Shown: piece by piece, positions 45,787 to 58,521 of the stretch | Layout: the number at the start of each line of letters is the position of its first letter | Position numbering within the stretch: the first letter of the stretch is position 1 | Origin: Phycomyces nitens | Lineage: Eukaryota > Mucoromycota > Mucoromycetes > Mucorales > Phycomycetaceae | NCBI GenBank assembly: GCA_022702545.1 | Contig: JAHRBC010000005.1 | Span: 1,550,001 to 1,614,000, forward strand | Direction: 5' to 3' | DNA: 64,000 nt | The notes under the pieces: generated by a model | What the model saw: the letters and a program-made list of their open reading frames with translations, nothing else | Databases searched by the model: none | What the model was told of the DNA's origin: nothing | Position numbers and translations under genes: made by a program

Positions 45787-47652
45787 ATGCTCGCTTCGGA
45801 ATTGCCATTAGAGATCATTGCCAGATTTGCCTGGTTTGTTCCGCGAGAAGACATCATTGCATGTCGTGAAGTGTGCAAAGCATGGAGATATGGCTTTGAA
45901 AGTGCCTTGTGGGCACAAGTAAAAATACGAGATAAAACACACCTGGAATACATATGTGATCTATCAACAGATCAACCCAACCCATATCAATTGAACGGAA
46001 GACGTACACGAATACTCCACCTTCCACCCTACAGTTATATTGACAAGGACCAGTTCTACACGCTCCAGAACCATTTTCAGGAAATAGAACGCCTGCATGC
46101 TCCTCGAGAGAGTCTCTCGACCATTGTCAGGAATCGTCAGTCTGATTGGAGTCTCTGGAAATCATTGAAAGACTTGAGGTTGCGCCTTCCCTTGACTGAT
46201 TTCTATGGCAGAACAGACGAAATATATGGAGTCCTGTCCTATTTACCTAATCTCTCGCGACTAGACATCACATCAAGTGGTAGCGGGGCCTGCTACAAAA
46301 ACACTCTTGAGGATTTGGAGACCATTCATCGACATTTACCGTTGTTGAGACATTTTGCGACACAAATTGACCTGAATGACCTGACTGCAAACGAACTCGA
46401 GAGTATCACAAATGTTACACCAGCAAAGCATATGGAATGCATCAGATTCGCTGTCACTGCAAAGGATTTAAGGTGGCTGGACTACTTTGGCAGAAAGTAT
46501 CCCAATATTCACACTCTAGAACTGGTTGATAATGTCAGGATAACCAATCAGCAGTTTTATGAGCTAGAATCCTTGAAAGACATATATCAAACTCAGGGAA
46601 TATTTCCATGTCTCAAGAAGCTTGTTATAGAAGACTGGCTATCAGCAAGTCGGGCAGATCTTGGTTTCTGGAATATTCTTCGCCATTTATCTCTACCACT
46701 CAATGAGCTACAGCTCATATTCACAAACTGCAAACAAGATCAAACCCGACATAACCTCGACCTGTGCATCCAGTCCTTTGAAAAGACCCTCAGATCATTA
46801 ACCTTTATAAGCCGATCCACCCTTCCTAGACATTTTGACGCTTTAGGTACATTAGGAATATGCCTTTGGCTAAAGGACTTGGAGCTGGCGATTTCTAGCA
46901 TCGAATTTGCAATCGATGGGCTCCTGGACAACTGCAGAGCGTTAAAAAACCTAAAGATCTCTATGAAAAAGATCTTTATACTGACCCAGAAAGTCACTAT
47001 ACATCATCCTCTGATTTCCTTGAGTCTCTCGAATTCAGATGTCAGTGCCCATGTATTCAAATACATATCCGCTCGTTGTCCGATCCTCTCGAGTATGAAC
47101 CTCATAAATGTGTACATCTTTGGGGAGACGTCTCAGATCACTGGCCATCTTGACATATCCATGAAGTATACTCGTTTTCTTCACCTATATTTCAACAACG
47201 TCTTCTTTTCCACGTCTAGGAACAAATGGTGCTCTGAGAATGCAATAAACATAATGGTCCTCTCACAGGCGTCTGTCTTAAAGGCATGCTTATCCACCCT
47301 GAATGTACACCAGTCAATAAACTATGGCGAGAAGCACCATTCGTCCTCATTATGGTTTCACACTTACTCGAGCGGACTCAGCAGACCTTCAAGGAGTAAG
47401 CTACGGGTATTGGATAAAGAAGAGGTCAGTTATGCCAAAGACTACTTTGCCTCGTACTGGACTAGGGCCAGAAAGGAGATCTACTCTGAAGATGTCCTGA
47501 GATCTATTACAGGTCAATTAAATAAGAACCTTTGGAAATTTGATTTATCTCGAGGCTATACGACATTCTACTGTAATCACATTGAAAATTACTGCTTTGA
47601 ATATGACCAACAGCATACCCATGGCCAATCTCTGCCGGGCAGTCTGATGTAA
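45787..47652 (+). CDS. F-box/LRR-like protein 2
   Basis: Single exon of 621 aa starting at ATG 45787. The F-box spans residues ~2-45 (LASELPLEIIARFAWFV ... CKAWRYGFESALW). Degenerate leucine-rich repeats follow, including YLPNLSRLDITS, TIHRHLPLLRHF, LRWLDYFGRKYPNIHTLELV and LKNLKISMKKIF. The protein is probably a substrate receptor of an SCF ubiquitin ligase. It shares repeated landmarks with the protein at 48073 (R-TRILHL/R-TRRLYLG, then FYTLQ/LYTLQ, then YLPN, then RWL-YF-KKYPN), placing both in one local family. No signal peptide or membrane segment was seen. Confidence 0.85.
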   Translation: MLASELPLEIIARFAWFVPREDIIACREVCKAWRYGFESALWAQVKIRDKTHLEYICDLSTDQPNPYQLNGRRTRILHLPPYSYIDKDQFYTLQNHFQEIERLHAPRESLSTIVRNRQSDWSLWKSLKDLRLRLPLTDFYGRTDEIYGVLSYLPNLSRLDITSSGSGACYKNTLEDLETIHRHLPLLRHFATQIDLNDLTANELESITNVTPAKHMECIRFAVTAKDLRWLDYFGRKYPNIHTLELVDNVRITNQQFYELESLKDIYQTQGIFPCLKKLVIEDWLSASRADLGFWNILRHLSLPLNELQLIFTNCKQDQTRHNLDLCIQSFEKTLRSLTFISRSTLPRHFDALGTLGICLWLKDLELAISSIEFAIDGLLDNCRALKNLKISMKKIFILTQKVTIHHPLISLSLSNSDVSAHVFKYISARCPILSSMNLINVYIFGETSQITGHLDISMKYTRFLHLYFNNVFFSTSRNKWCSENAINIMVLSQASVLKACLSTLNVHQSINYGEKHHSSSLWFHTYSSGLSRPSRSKLRVLDKEEVSYAKDYFASYWTRARKEIYSEDVLRSITGQLNKNLWKFDLSRGYTTFYCNHIENYCFEYDQQHTHGQSLPGSLM

Positions 47653-48072
47653 TTGAAATAAACAAGTATATGATATATATATAAAAATGTAATTTATTGA
47701 TATCTATCATGTCATTCACGGTTGATATATTGTGATTACTATAAATACACCAAGCATCATTTTAGAATAACAATAAGAACACCAAGAGAGAACCCTAGAC
47801 TGTTGCAATAGGCAAAGACAAGGCCATTGAATTGAAGGACATGCATGTCGTCTTGAGTGTTGTCAAAGTATTGTCGAAAAGGAAACGTTGTCACTACTGA
47901 GAATGATTTCAGATTAATCCTTCATCAGACAGATGAATTGTGACATTCCTTTGATTTTGATGGTTCAATGAGGTATATTCCAGTAAAAAGAAAAAAATAA
48001 ATATCAAAACTGCTTTCTCTAAAGTCTTCTTCTTTATCATCCCAAAAAGTCCACAAGATTAAAGCAACTATA
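47653..48072. other. Spacer between F-box paralogs
   Basis: 420 bp of AT-rich DNA with the 3' region of one gene and the promoter of the next. No other gene was seen. Confidence 0.5.
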
Positions 48073-48999
48073 ATGTCTATATTAAACCTTCCTTTAGAAC
48101 TTATGCACATCATTGCCGACTTACTTTCCCCAAAAGCCAAATTCCAGTGTGTCCAGGTCTGCACAACGTGGCAAGCAGTATTCGAGCAATCATTGTGGGA
48201 AACAATTGTGATCAAGTCTCCAGAATGTCTCAAGAAAGTCTGTAATGTGGCAACCACAAGAACCAATCGATACCATAAGACTGGCTATCGTACAAGGAGA
48301 CTATACTTGGGTGATTCAATCGGCATAGGGAACAATCAGCTTTATACTCTTCAAAAGAGTTTTCCAAACCTAAAGCACCTTATCATTTCTAAAAGCAGCC
48401 TTAAAAACTCACACAATATAACAAGACGAGGATGGATATTCTGGAGAGGACTTACTGAGCTAAAGCTGTACATAAACGAGCTAGGAAGCCAAAGTCAGGT
48501 CCAGACACTGCGCAGACTCTCGTCCTACCTACCCAATATCAAGAGACTGGAATGCTGCTCCAACACCAACTCAAAAGCACCAATCTATACACTGGAAGAC
48601 TTTGAGGCTTTCCATTCAAACATGCCAGGACTGGAATACCTGTGTCTCTCTGTAAATGTTGCCGTCCTTTCTGACCACGATATCGAACTGATTCTCAATG
48701 CAGAGCCGGCACAAAGCATTATCTGTGTAAAGCTTCAAATTACTACAATAGACATTCGGTGGCTGTGCTACTTTGCCAAAAAGTATCCAAACCTTTCTAC
48801 TCTTCATTGGGTTGAGGTCGAGCCTTTTTATGGGGACTATGCATTCGCAAAGGAGGCTACGGATATCCTTGAACAAATTTCACGTATGTTTATTCACCTA
48901 AACAAATTTTATATAAACATGAGCCTAAAGTCAGAGAAACTATTTTCCATTCTCTGTGAGGCTCTACATAAAAATGATCAACTACTTGAGAAGGACTAG
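48073..48999 (+). CDS. F-box/LRR-like protein 3, short paralog
   Basis: Single exon of 308 aa. The F-box is at residues ~2-42 (SILNLPLELMHIIADLL ... CTTWQAVFEQSLW). The body is collinear with the first half of the 621-aa neighbour, through YLPNIKRLECC, YTLEDFEAFHSNMPGLEYL and IRWLCYFAKKYPNLSTLHW, then stops at LLEKD. The C-terminal half is missing, so it is either a truncated paralog or a gene decaying from its 3' end. The F-box itself is undamaged, so a short protein could still bind Skp1 and act as a competitor (speculative). Confidence 0.72.
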   Translation: MSILNLPLELMHIIADLLSPKAKFQCVQVCTTWQAVFEQSLWETIVIKSPECLKKVCNVATTRTNRYHKTGYRTRRLYLGDSIGIGNNQLYTLQKSFPNLKHLIISKSSLKNSHNITRRGWIFWRGLTELKLYINELGSQSQVQTLRRLSSYLPNIKRLECCSNTNSKAPIYTLEDFEAFHSNMPGLEYLCLSVNVAVLSDHDIELILNAEPAQSIICVKLQITTIDIRWLCYFAKKYPNLSTLHWVEVEPFYGDYAFAKEATDILEQISRMFIHLNKFYINMSLKSEKLFSILCEALHKNDQLLEKD

Positions 49000-50990
49000 A
49001 GATTCTGATCTCTCCAGAGTTGTCTATAATTTACAAATGAAAAATCAATTAATAAATCGATTTATGCATACAATTAATGGATATTTTCAGTAATACTTGG
49101 TCTATTGATTTGGTTGACTATGTTGATCTATTATATCATTGCAAGCCTCTTGTTTCTCATTGGTTTTGTTTATTCTTGATATTAGGTCATTTAATATAAT
49201 TCAAGGCCAAAAAAATAGTCACAGGGGTGGTTTTGATAAAAAAAAAAGTAAAATGGATCACAGGCATTATGAATAAATAATGATGATATTGATTTGCCAA
49301 TTAATAATGGTCTTTAGAGGTTCACTCCCAAATGAATGAAATGTTTTTTGGTACAATTTCTGAATTGTACAAAGTTTGAAAATAAAAATAAAGGTGCCAG
49401 GATACGAGTAATTATGCGGCTATGAAAACAGCCTGTGTCTTGACCCTTTAGGAATATATAAGCTATTAGATGTCAATAGCATATCTGACAAAGGCACAAT
49501 AGAATACTAGATCTTCTTCTTTTTTCTTAAAAAAAGATGTGTATATTTAGATTGCTAGCGATATCATTCTTTATATTTCTGTTTCTGTGTCTGTGCCAAA
49601 GGATATCAGAGAGTGAAAATAAATGTATCTTTAATGGTACCTAATAATATCACATATAGATATCTTGAATTTTCCATATTTTTCGTATCTTGTAATAGCA
49701 GAAAATGCATAGGTGTATAGAGAGAATATTGAAAAGTAATAATAATAAGAAGAATGATTTGATGACCAGCTTAAAGGCACAAAAGTCTACTGTATTCTTT
49801 AATTTCAGTTTTAACAAGAGTTGTTCAATATTAAAGAATCTATCCAAACTGCCACATATTCAAAACAAGTGTTTCTCTATACTTTAATGCATGCTAGATA
49901 ATAATTAGTATAATAGCTGAATACGATTTCTCTATGCATTGAATTGGTATATCCTGGCCATAGAAAAAAAAAGATAGATAGATAGATAGATAGATAGAAT
50001 CAACATGGTAGCAAGCGCCGTTCTTATAATCTTGGATGCGTGGGTACACAATAAAAAAGAGATGAACGGACCACAATAAAGATGTTTTTCGTAAACCCAG
50101 ACAGAAACAAATACCCAAAAACATCAATCAATTTGGTGATTATCAAATGGCCTTGGGTCAATGTTACCTATCTATTGTTAATAAATTACAGGTCATTTTC
50201 GACTAACAATCTTACAAACTACACTTGAACCCTTATTTAGGCCCAAACCAGGGCTATTACCAGGACTGATCAACGTGGTAAGTCTATAAACAAAAAAGGA
50301 AATTGTAAAGATGTCCGTCGTGTGTCAGCATTTTGTACACAATTATTTCTTGAAATGTAGCACAATAGCTATTCGGAACCTATCCCAACATTGGATGGCC
50401 TTGGAAAATCATGGACATAAAGAAGTATCGGCGGACAAAATAAATGGACCATATTTTATCCAACGATAATTACACCAAAAGTATTTCTTATACCAGATAT
50501 GCTATAAAAACTTCTTGATTGTAAACTTAATGCTATTTTGAGATCCAGCATTGAATACCAAACAACCTACACACATCCGAGTGTCTAAATAGAGTATCAA
50601 TAAACGTTTGGAAGCCATTCATCATCCAAAGACAAGATAGCAAAGTATTCTGATATGTACTGTTTAATTGGTATCTATAATAGAATTACAGGCATTATGT
50701 TCATCTTAAACTTGGTTCTACTATTATACAAAACTACATTACATCTAGTAATTGTTTAGAGCATCCTAAAGAATGATAATTCATAAAAGTAATGCAAAGT
50801 TTTATGCTGGGTGCATTGCCTGGGTAGAAAGTAGCACCATTTAAGATTATTAATCTAGTTGTATATTTGACAGTGACATTTGTATGTGGAACACTGTACA
50901 TATTTGTAGGCATATAAATTGAGATTGATAACAGATTTTCTTGACACCATAATACTCTTTTATTTTTTTGAATTATTACTTTTAACAAAG
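49000..50990. other. Gene-poor spacer upstream of the first CotH gene
   Basis: About 2 kb of AT-rich DNA. It holds a perfect (GATA)n tract at 49973-49998 and no credible coding frame. No recognisable remnant of the missing half of the neighbouring F-box paralog was found on reading, but it was not aligned computationally. Confidence 0.45.
49973..49998 (+). repeat. (GATA)n microsatellite
   Basis: Six and a half uninterrupted GATA units in non-coding DNA. Confidence 0.95.
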
Positions 50991-52942
50991 ATGCGCTTGA
51001 CATTAGTTGGTAATATACACTTTATTAAGAACCGTAGAAAGTACTAATATACTATCTGTATAAACCAGCATTTGCAATTGCAACAGTTGTTTCGGCAGTA
51101 ACCGCAAAGAAGCAAATCACGTACAGTGTTGTTTCGCTCGAGGGTGGCCAGCAAGATATGAGTGTCATTGTTGACAATGTTTCATACCCTCTCGTCCCTT
51201 TGGCAGATACTCCTATCCTCTATACTGGAACAGCCCCTGTGGCATCCCACGGCTACAGCTATGCCATAACCACTGGAAGAAATAGTATGAAGGTTGAACC
51301 CTTTACTCGCAAGAAGACCAATAAGACTACCCCAAATGAGACCTTTGGTCGCTCATGGAACACCCGAAAGGTCAAAACGGTCAAGTCTATCCTTCCTCCG
51401 CTTAAAGCCTTGGATCGTTTGGACTCTCCCTTGCACATTGATGGTGAGATCCCTACGGTATACCTTTCCGGAGACCAAAGTGCTTTTGACAACATGCACC
51501 AAAATGCCATGCAAGATATCACTGTCTCAATGAACATGTCATATATTAGGTAATTATTCTAAACTTTGGAGATTTATGTATACATAGATAGACTTGGACA
51601 CTCACTATAATATAGTCCTGGAGATATCAAGGTGTTCCCCGATGTAGAGCTCGAGTTATCTGGACGAAGCTCGCGCTGGTTCCCAAAAGTTTCTTACAAC
51701 ATCAAGTTGAAGAAGAAGGCAAAGAACCACTTGTACAGCTATAGACGCCTCAAGCTACGCTCTGTAGCAAACGATGATTCCTACCTTCGTGAAAGAATCG
51801 GATATGATATCATCAATGCAGTCGGTCTTGCCTCAACCAAGTACTCTTATGTCAGGTACAGCTACTTTTAGACATAAAAGAGGTCCACTGTTAACCAAGA
51901 CTCGGTTTATATTTTTAGAGTTGTCATGAATGACAAGCCTCTTGGACTGTATGGTTTTATTGAAGCTTTCCAGAACCCTTGGCTCCAAAATGAATTTAGT
52001 GATGGAGATGAGGACTATGAAAACGGACCCCTGTATCAAGGAAAGTATCTCTCTGCCGAGTCTATCGCTGTAGGCGCAAGTTCGGACCTTGCATACTATG
52101 GAAACAACCTGACGATGTACGAGCTTGGCCAGTATAATCTCAAGGAAGATCCTGCAAAGGGTGAACCCTCATTCCAGCCCTTGATGGACTTTACAAAGTT
52201 TATTTATGATGCCCCAACCAACACTTCCGATGCTGTAAAGGTGTGGCAAAAGACGTTTGATACAGACAGCTTCCTCCGCAGGTAAGGCTTTTGGGAGTAG
52301 CTATCCAAAGGCCAGCAATTAACATTCTTATTATGCTTTGGTAGTATGGCCCTTGAGGTCTTGATGGGCTACTCTGATGGGTACATTACCATGGCAAACA
52401 ACTACTACATCTACTTTGAGCCCAAGTCTTCACGTTACATTTACATCCCATCCGATATTGATATGACCCTTGGTTCTAGCTTCTTTAAAGCCTCTGATGT
52501 GACAAGTGGAAACTACTCTACTTACCCTTCATTCCATACACGCCCATTGTTGAACAAGATTCTCCAGGTTCCTGGTTTCAAGTCTCAATTTGAAGATCTG
52601 ATATACACTATCACCAAAAAGTTATTTAACGTCAAGAAGTTGAGCGCGCGTATTGATGATCAAGCCAAGATGATTGCTGAGGATGTTGCTTGGGATAAGA
52701 TATCGTTCCGTCCTGGCAAGGATCTCATGGCCGATGGTTCCGCTGATTCAATGCTCGACTATATGGGGCAAACCTCTATTGATATTGATACAGCAAAGGA
52801 TTACTATGCGAGATCCGGACACCCTGTTCCGTTTGAGGTTGCCATTGAAGGTCCCACTGGCCATCTTTCCATGCCTGGTCTCAAGGAATACATAAGAATC
52901 CAGAGCGAAAATACACTAAAGTTTTACAAGAGTAAAAAGTAA
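50991..52942 (+). CDS. Secreted CotH-family protein, copy 1
   Basis: Five exons (50991-51009, 51069-51549, 51616-51855, 51919-52281, 52345-52942) encode 566 aa. The N-terminal 16-19 residues are a signal peptide (MRLTLVAFAIATVVSA), interrupted by intron 1. The CotH kinase-like fold follows, with LRSVANDDSYLRERI, VVMNDKPLGLYGFIEAF and the acidic motif YIYIPSDIDMT (Asp405, Asp407). Several N-glycosylation sites occur. The C-terminus ends LKFYKSKK, with no hydrophobic tail or GPI signal, so the protein is predicted to be secreted and soluble. Bacterial CotH is a spore-coat protein kinase. Fungal CotH proteins are spore or cell-surface proteins, and in some Mucorales certain members bind host receptors. 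Nothing here shows which role this copy has. It is a tandem duplicate of the gene at 55904, with the same splice sites and length. Confidence 0.92.
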
Positions 52943-53460
52943 TTCTATTCATTCCCTTTTTACATGTAATCTATATACCGTAACAATACCACATACACAT
53001 CATAAAATATAAAGTACACTATAGCTCTGTTTCTTTATGGCTATCATCCTTTTTTTTGGTTTTTGGAATCAGTGATACCTGACAGCTTATAAATATAAAT
53101 GATAATTTGATCTGACACCATTTGCAAGGACAATAAAGTGATTTATATATCAGGGCGATGGACTTTTTGACAAATATTGTGGCGGATAATTGAGACTTGA
53201 GACATCTTTTGAAAAGTAAAACCAGAAAGTACTTTAATGGTAGGAACCATGGATTTTTTTCCTTCAAAAGTATTTGCTATTCAACAACATGTGTATAAAG
53301 CACCTCTAGTTTTTAGTAGTAACTCTAGTCTGTATGACCCAAGGATACCCAATATATACATATCCATGTAATAGAGCTCAAGAGATTTCACATCATTGCA
53401 GAGATACAGTTCCAAAGCCAATATACGAATTATTGTAGGCTACAAGTATATTATTGGAGC
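52943..53460 (+). repeat. 3' flank duplicated with the CotH gene, copy 1
   Basis: Recognisably similar, in order, to 57854-58400. Shared pieces include GCTCTGTTTCTTTATGGCTAT and AAGGATACCCAATATAT. The similarity shows that the duplication unit included 3' flanking DNA, not only the coding region. Confidence 0.75.
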
Positions 53461-55903
53461 CCTAAAAATAAAGAAATGGCATGTTGGAGCAGTTTCCCTT
53501 TGGTGAATAAGTAAGACTTCTGCTCTACACTTGTACTTTTCTGCTTTGAATTGGAGCTATTCAATATCTGGTAGAAATGGTATAAAGTTGCAAGGTGTCG
53601 ATAAAGATTCCAATTCAATAGTTTTCTATATGATATGCCACATTTTCTAGGATTATTCATGCGTAAAGGCCAAACCCAAAAGCCAATAGCCGATAACAAT
53701 AAAGGAATCTTGATAATACAAAAAAGCATAAATATATTCGTGCTATATCCATATCTTATATACCAAAAGCTTTTAAAGGTTAGATAGATATATAAAAAAA
53801 ATCTTGCAATAAAGACATATCAGTAGGGTTGAAACTGCAAGTAAAATCCAGACCTTAACGACTATTCCCACTACAAATAAAGTGGCTCTAAATTGTATTT
53901 CGATCAATCATCCTTCTTTTTTAAAACTTGACTTTTAAAAACCTAATCATAAACGTGCATAATATATTCTTCTTTGTATGTACTTTACAGGATACTTTGG
54001 CCATTAGATGAAATGTATAAACAAAGTACCATCCTACTGCATGTGCATCTAAAGTTTGAAAAGCGTTAGTTTTATATGAAATATACTTTCTATTGTGGAC
54101 CCTGCTTTTAAGAGAAAAAAAGTGGTACAAGATCCTAGTAATTTTTCAGGTCCTAAAGATATTGATAAATATCAAAGGTTGTATAATGAAGCAAGACAAG
54201 GACTATATGTACATATCATATGTCACCGTTAAAAAATCCATTTTCAGTGGTGTTTACAAACCGCCTGGAGCATGATCTCCAGAATCATACAAACAGTGCT
54301 ATCTTAATCGAAACCTAGTAGACCCAGCTTAATATGAATTCACCAATGCTCTAGTCCTGTGTAAAGTGCAAAAGTTTGTATTTCATAAAGTCTACTTTTT
54401 TTTTCTCAAAAACTAGATTTAACAAAGTGAGTCTCTTATATATATACTGTAGTTTGGATATAATAAACGGTATGTCGCGGTGCCATGGAGCCTAGATTAT
54501 ATTGAGACTGGGCCAAAACGTAAAATGTACGCTGTTTTTTCATATGACATGGAGCTCCAAGTTTATCCAGTACCATGCAAGGAAGGATAGTCTATGGAGA
54601 GTACACGAGGTGTATCATAAGTTGATATAGCCTTGGATTTATGTATTAGGTCATTTATTTTGATCTCCTGGATCTTGTGTGTGTGTTATGGATCTTCCAT
54701 TGCGGAAATAATTTAGTTTGAGGTCTATCAAATATATACATGTATCTACCAGACATTTAAAAATAAGCTCAAAGTGTGTGGGGAACACTATGAAATGCCT
54801 ATGTGATACCTTGGGTAAGACTTTGAGAACAAAAATATAAAGATGAACTCCAAACACGCCTATGAATAACTGTCAAGATCATATGGTCCATCTGAATATA
54901 TATATCAGTTACAGCTTGAGAATTTTTTTAAAAAAAAAGTTCCTTTTGTATGTATTACTGGACCAAGAAGAATGTATGGTATCAACCCAATATGTCAAAT
55001 AGACCAAAATATGAAGAGATGGTGGTTCTCAAATGAAATGCAAGGCCAACTAAAAAATTGGGTGTATACTGGGGTGCAATTGTGTAAAGAACGTGGGTTG
55101 ATCAGCTCAAGGGACTAGAGAATAATCCAACAAATTGTTGCTTTAATGATCTTACCCCAAATAGATAATCGTCAAATATGAAGAATGTTGATATGCTTTC
55201 TCATTCAAGATATCCCTGCAAAAATAAAGGTATTGACTTGCTATGGGTAACTTCATGGTCGATATATTCTTTTCTAGTATTGCCACATTATAACATACAA
55301 TGTACTAAATCCATGGATCTGTTGGGCATGTCTCATCCAATGGTAAAACCATTTAAACCATGTCTTGTTCCAGGGATAATTCATCTATTGTTCCCAAAAA
55401 TAAATATTCTTTTGAACATTTATCCAGTACACTTGAATAATGAACCAAATTGATTATCCATCTAAATATTTGCAATCCCTTGGTGAATCCAAGGAAAACT
55501 TGTCAAACAATATAATATCAATATAGACCTCGTACATCTATACACAGCACATTGTTCTGTAAGTAATCAAACACACTCGCGACGTTTCAGGCATCATATT
55601 CAATGGGGTTTGATGAAATCATCCTTGTATTTACTCTTCTGGAACACTTCTTTATAAAAAACATATGTCTTGCCAACACTGTTCTGATTGGTTGGCTTGG
55701 CTTGGAGACAAAAGAGCCTTGATTCACATATATAACATCGCTGTTTGATATTGATGATCCGCCACTGTTCGCATTGGCACTTATGCCGGAGATATCTGAC
55801 ACCGTTATTTTCTTTCCAAACTACCTCTAGCGGATTATATAAATCAAGGGAATAAAAGGTATTCTTGCCACATCTATTCTTTTTTCCATTTCTTTGCCAT
55901 AAC
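53461..55903. other. Spacer between the two CotH genes
   Basis: About 2.4 kb without a credible gene. Short AT-rich frames only. The final few hundred bases should contain the promoter of the second CotH gene. Some of this DNA presumably came with the duplicated block, but clear similarity to the region upstream of copy 1 was not obvious by eye. Confidence 0.45.
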
Positions 55904-57853
55904 ATGCGTCTAACATTTCTTGGTAAGATAACCCAAGACATTAAGCCAAGGCATTAAGTCAAGACACTAATCATCTCCATAAACTAGGGTTTATAATTGT
56001 CTCAGTCGTTTCGGCAGCAGATCTCACTGGTCAAATAATATACAGCGTTGTCTCGCTTGAGGGTGGACAACAGGACATGAGTGTCATTGTGGACAATAAG
56101 AGCTATCCTCTCACCCCTTCCGCAGAGATCCCCATTCTCTATACTGGGTCTGCCCCAGTTGCAACTCAAGGATACAGTTATGCCCTTACCACAGGAAAAA
56201 ACAGCATAAAAGTCGAGCCTTTTACTCGGAATACTACCAATACATCTACTCCAAACGAGACTTTCGGTCGCTCATGGAATACTAAAAATGTTGCAAAACT
56301 TGACCCTATTCTTCCGCCGATCCAAGCTTTGAATCGCCTGGAAACTTCTTTACATGTCGAGGGCGAGATCCCTACGATATATATCTCTGGAAACCAGACT
56401 GCCTTTGATTACATGCATAACAATACATTACAAGAAATTACTATCCCAGTGGACATTTCATATATTAGGTGGTTATTGCAAACTATAAATCGAGTACTAA
56501 GCATAGTGACTGACCTACTTTAATATAGCCCTAATGATATAAAGATATTCCCTGGCGTTGAGCTTGAGCTGGCCGGTCGTAGCTCACGTTGGTTTCCAAA
56601 GGTTTCCTACAAGATCGAATTGAAAGACGAAAAAGATAGCTGGCTGTACAACTATCAACGCCTCAAACTGCGCGCTCTGGCAAACGACGACAGTTATCTC
56701 CGTGAAAAACTAGCCTATGATCTGATCAATGCAGTAGGTCTTGCCTCAACAAAGTTCTCTCATGTCAGGTAAAATTAGATTAGACTACCACTAAAATCTC
56801 TTGGATGTTTTATTAATCTTTTTTTTCAGAGTTGTTATGAATGACAAGCCGCTTGGACTGTTTGGTCTCATTGAAACGTTCAAGAACCCTTGGCTTCGAA
56901 ACGAGTTTGCCAATGGAGACGAAAACTATGAAAACGGACCTCTTTACCAGGGAGCCTTCCTGTCCAGTGATTCTATTGCAGAGAAAGTATATTCAGACCT
57001 TTCGTATTATGAAAACAATATCACAAAGTATGAACTTGGACAATACAAGATCAAGGAAAACGCGACAAATGGTGATTCAAACTTCCAGCTCTTGATGGAC
57101 TTTACAAAATTCATTTCAGAGGCCCCAACCAACACTTCCGATGCTGTAGAAGTGTGGCAAAAGACGTTTGATACAGACAGTTTCCTCCGCAGGTAAGACT
57201 TTTAGGAGTAGATATTCAGAGGTCATCAATTAACATTCTTATTATGCTTTGATAGTATGGCACTTGAGGTTCTTGTGGGATACTCTGATGGTTACATTTC
57301 CATGGCAGACAACTACTACATCTACTTTGAGCCCAAGTCTTCACGTTACATTTACATCCCATCCGATCTTGATATGACTTTTGGGTCCGGATTTATGAAC
57401 CTTTCTCAAGTCACCAGTGGAAACTACTCTACCTTTCCTGGATTCTATACACGTCCGTTGCTTAACAAGATTTTGCAAGTACCTGAATTCGAGTCACAGT
57501 TTACCGACTTGATATTTGAAATCACCGCGAAGCTATTCAATCCAGAAAAACTTGAAAAGCGCATAGATGATCAGGTTGAAATGATTGCTGAGGATGTTGC
57601 ATGGGATAAACAATCCCACAGAGTTTCCAAGAATATTTTTGTGGATGGCGCCACGATTGAAAATCTCAAGGATACATTGCCTAGTAATGTTGATGTAGAT
57701 ACTGCAAATGATTTTGCCACACGAATTGGACACCCCGTTCCATTGGAGGCTGCCATTGAAGGTCCCACTGGTCATCTTTCTATGCCTGGTCTCAAGGAAT
57801 ACATAAGGATCCAGAGCGAAAACACACTAAAGTTTTACGAGAGTAAAAAGTAA
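55904..57853 (+). CDS. Secreted CotH-family protein, copy 2
   Basis: Five exons (55904-55922, 55988-56468, 56529-56768, 56830-57192, 57256-57853) encode 566 aa, each exon exactly as long as its counterpart in copy 1. The signal peptide is MRLTFLGFIIVSVVSA. The CotH motifs are kept, with LRALANDDSYLREKL, VVMNDKPLGLFGLIETF and YIYIPSDLDMT. It also lacks a C-terminal hydrophobic tail. Divergence from copy 1 is highest around residues 300-330 and 470-530 and low in the acidic-motif exon. This looks like conserved function with surface change, or partial gene conversion of exon 5's start. Confidence 0.92.
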
Positions 57854-58521
57854 TTCCATTCATTCATTTTCTTTTGCCTGCAATTTATACACAGTAAAAA
57901 AAAATACCACATACGCATCATAATAAACATGTACAAGCAGCATAAAATATAAAAGTACACCAGAGCTCTGTTTCTTTATGGCTATTATCGTGTGTTTGAA
58001 TCATTAATACGAATACAGAAAATAATTGAATCTAATATTTCTAATATTAAAGTGATTAGATATCAAGGTAATGAACCTATGTTATAATTTAGGCCAGAGA
58101 CATCAAACCAAAATTAAGAAAATAATATTTAAGAATAATAATCATTTGTTATCCAACGACATGCGTATAAAAGTACTTTAGTCTTTGATCGTAATGTTAG
58201 TCTGTATGGACCAAGGATACCCAATATATCCAAATCAATGTAATAAAGTTCAAGGGATACCACAACATTACGAGTTATTTTCCAAAGCCAGGACACAGAT
58301 TCTTATGGACCACAAATTCTTATGGACCACAAACGATATAGTAAGTCTACAAAAGTAACAAATGCCATTTTAAAGCAGTTTCCGTTTGGATAAATAAAAC
58401 TCCAGTTACACACTCTTAATGTTTATTTTTTTAATAGAATTTATTTGACAAGAAACATGCCAGAGGACGCTGCCTCGTGCAACCTTGGCTGGCCCCTGGA
58501 ATACACTGTTACAAGGATATT
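57854..58521 (+). repeat. 3' flank duplicated with the CotH gene, copy 2
   Basis: Matches 52943-53460 in the same order up to about 58400. The rest is the 3' region of the convergent riboflavin synthase gene. No gene was seen in this stretch. Confidence 0.7.

Noticed and set aside
49973..49998. GATA tandem repeat as a possible CRISPR-like or regulatory array
   Set aside because: Simple microsatellite with no spacers; no CRISPR array exists anywhere in the window.
52900..57853. GPI anchor on the CotH proteins
   Set aside because: Both end LKFY(K/E)SKK with no hydrophobic C-terminal segment.
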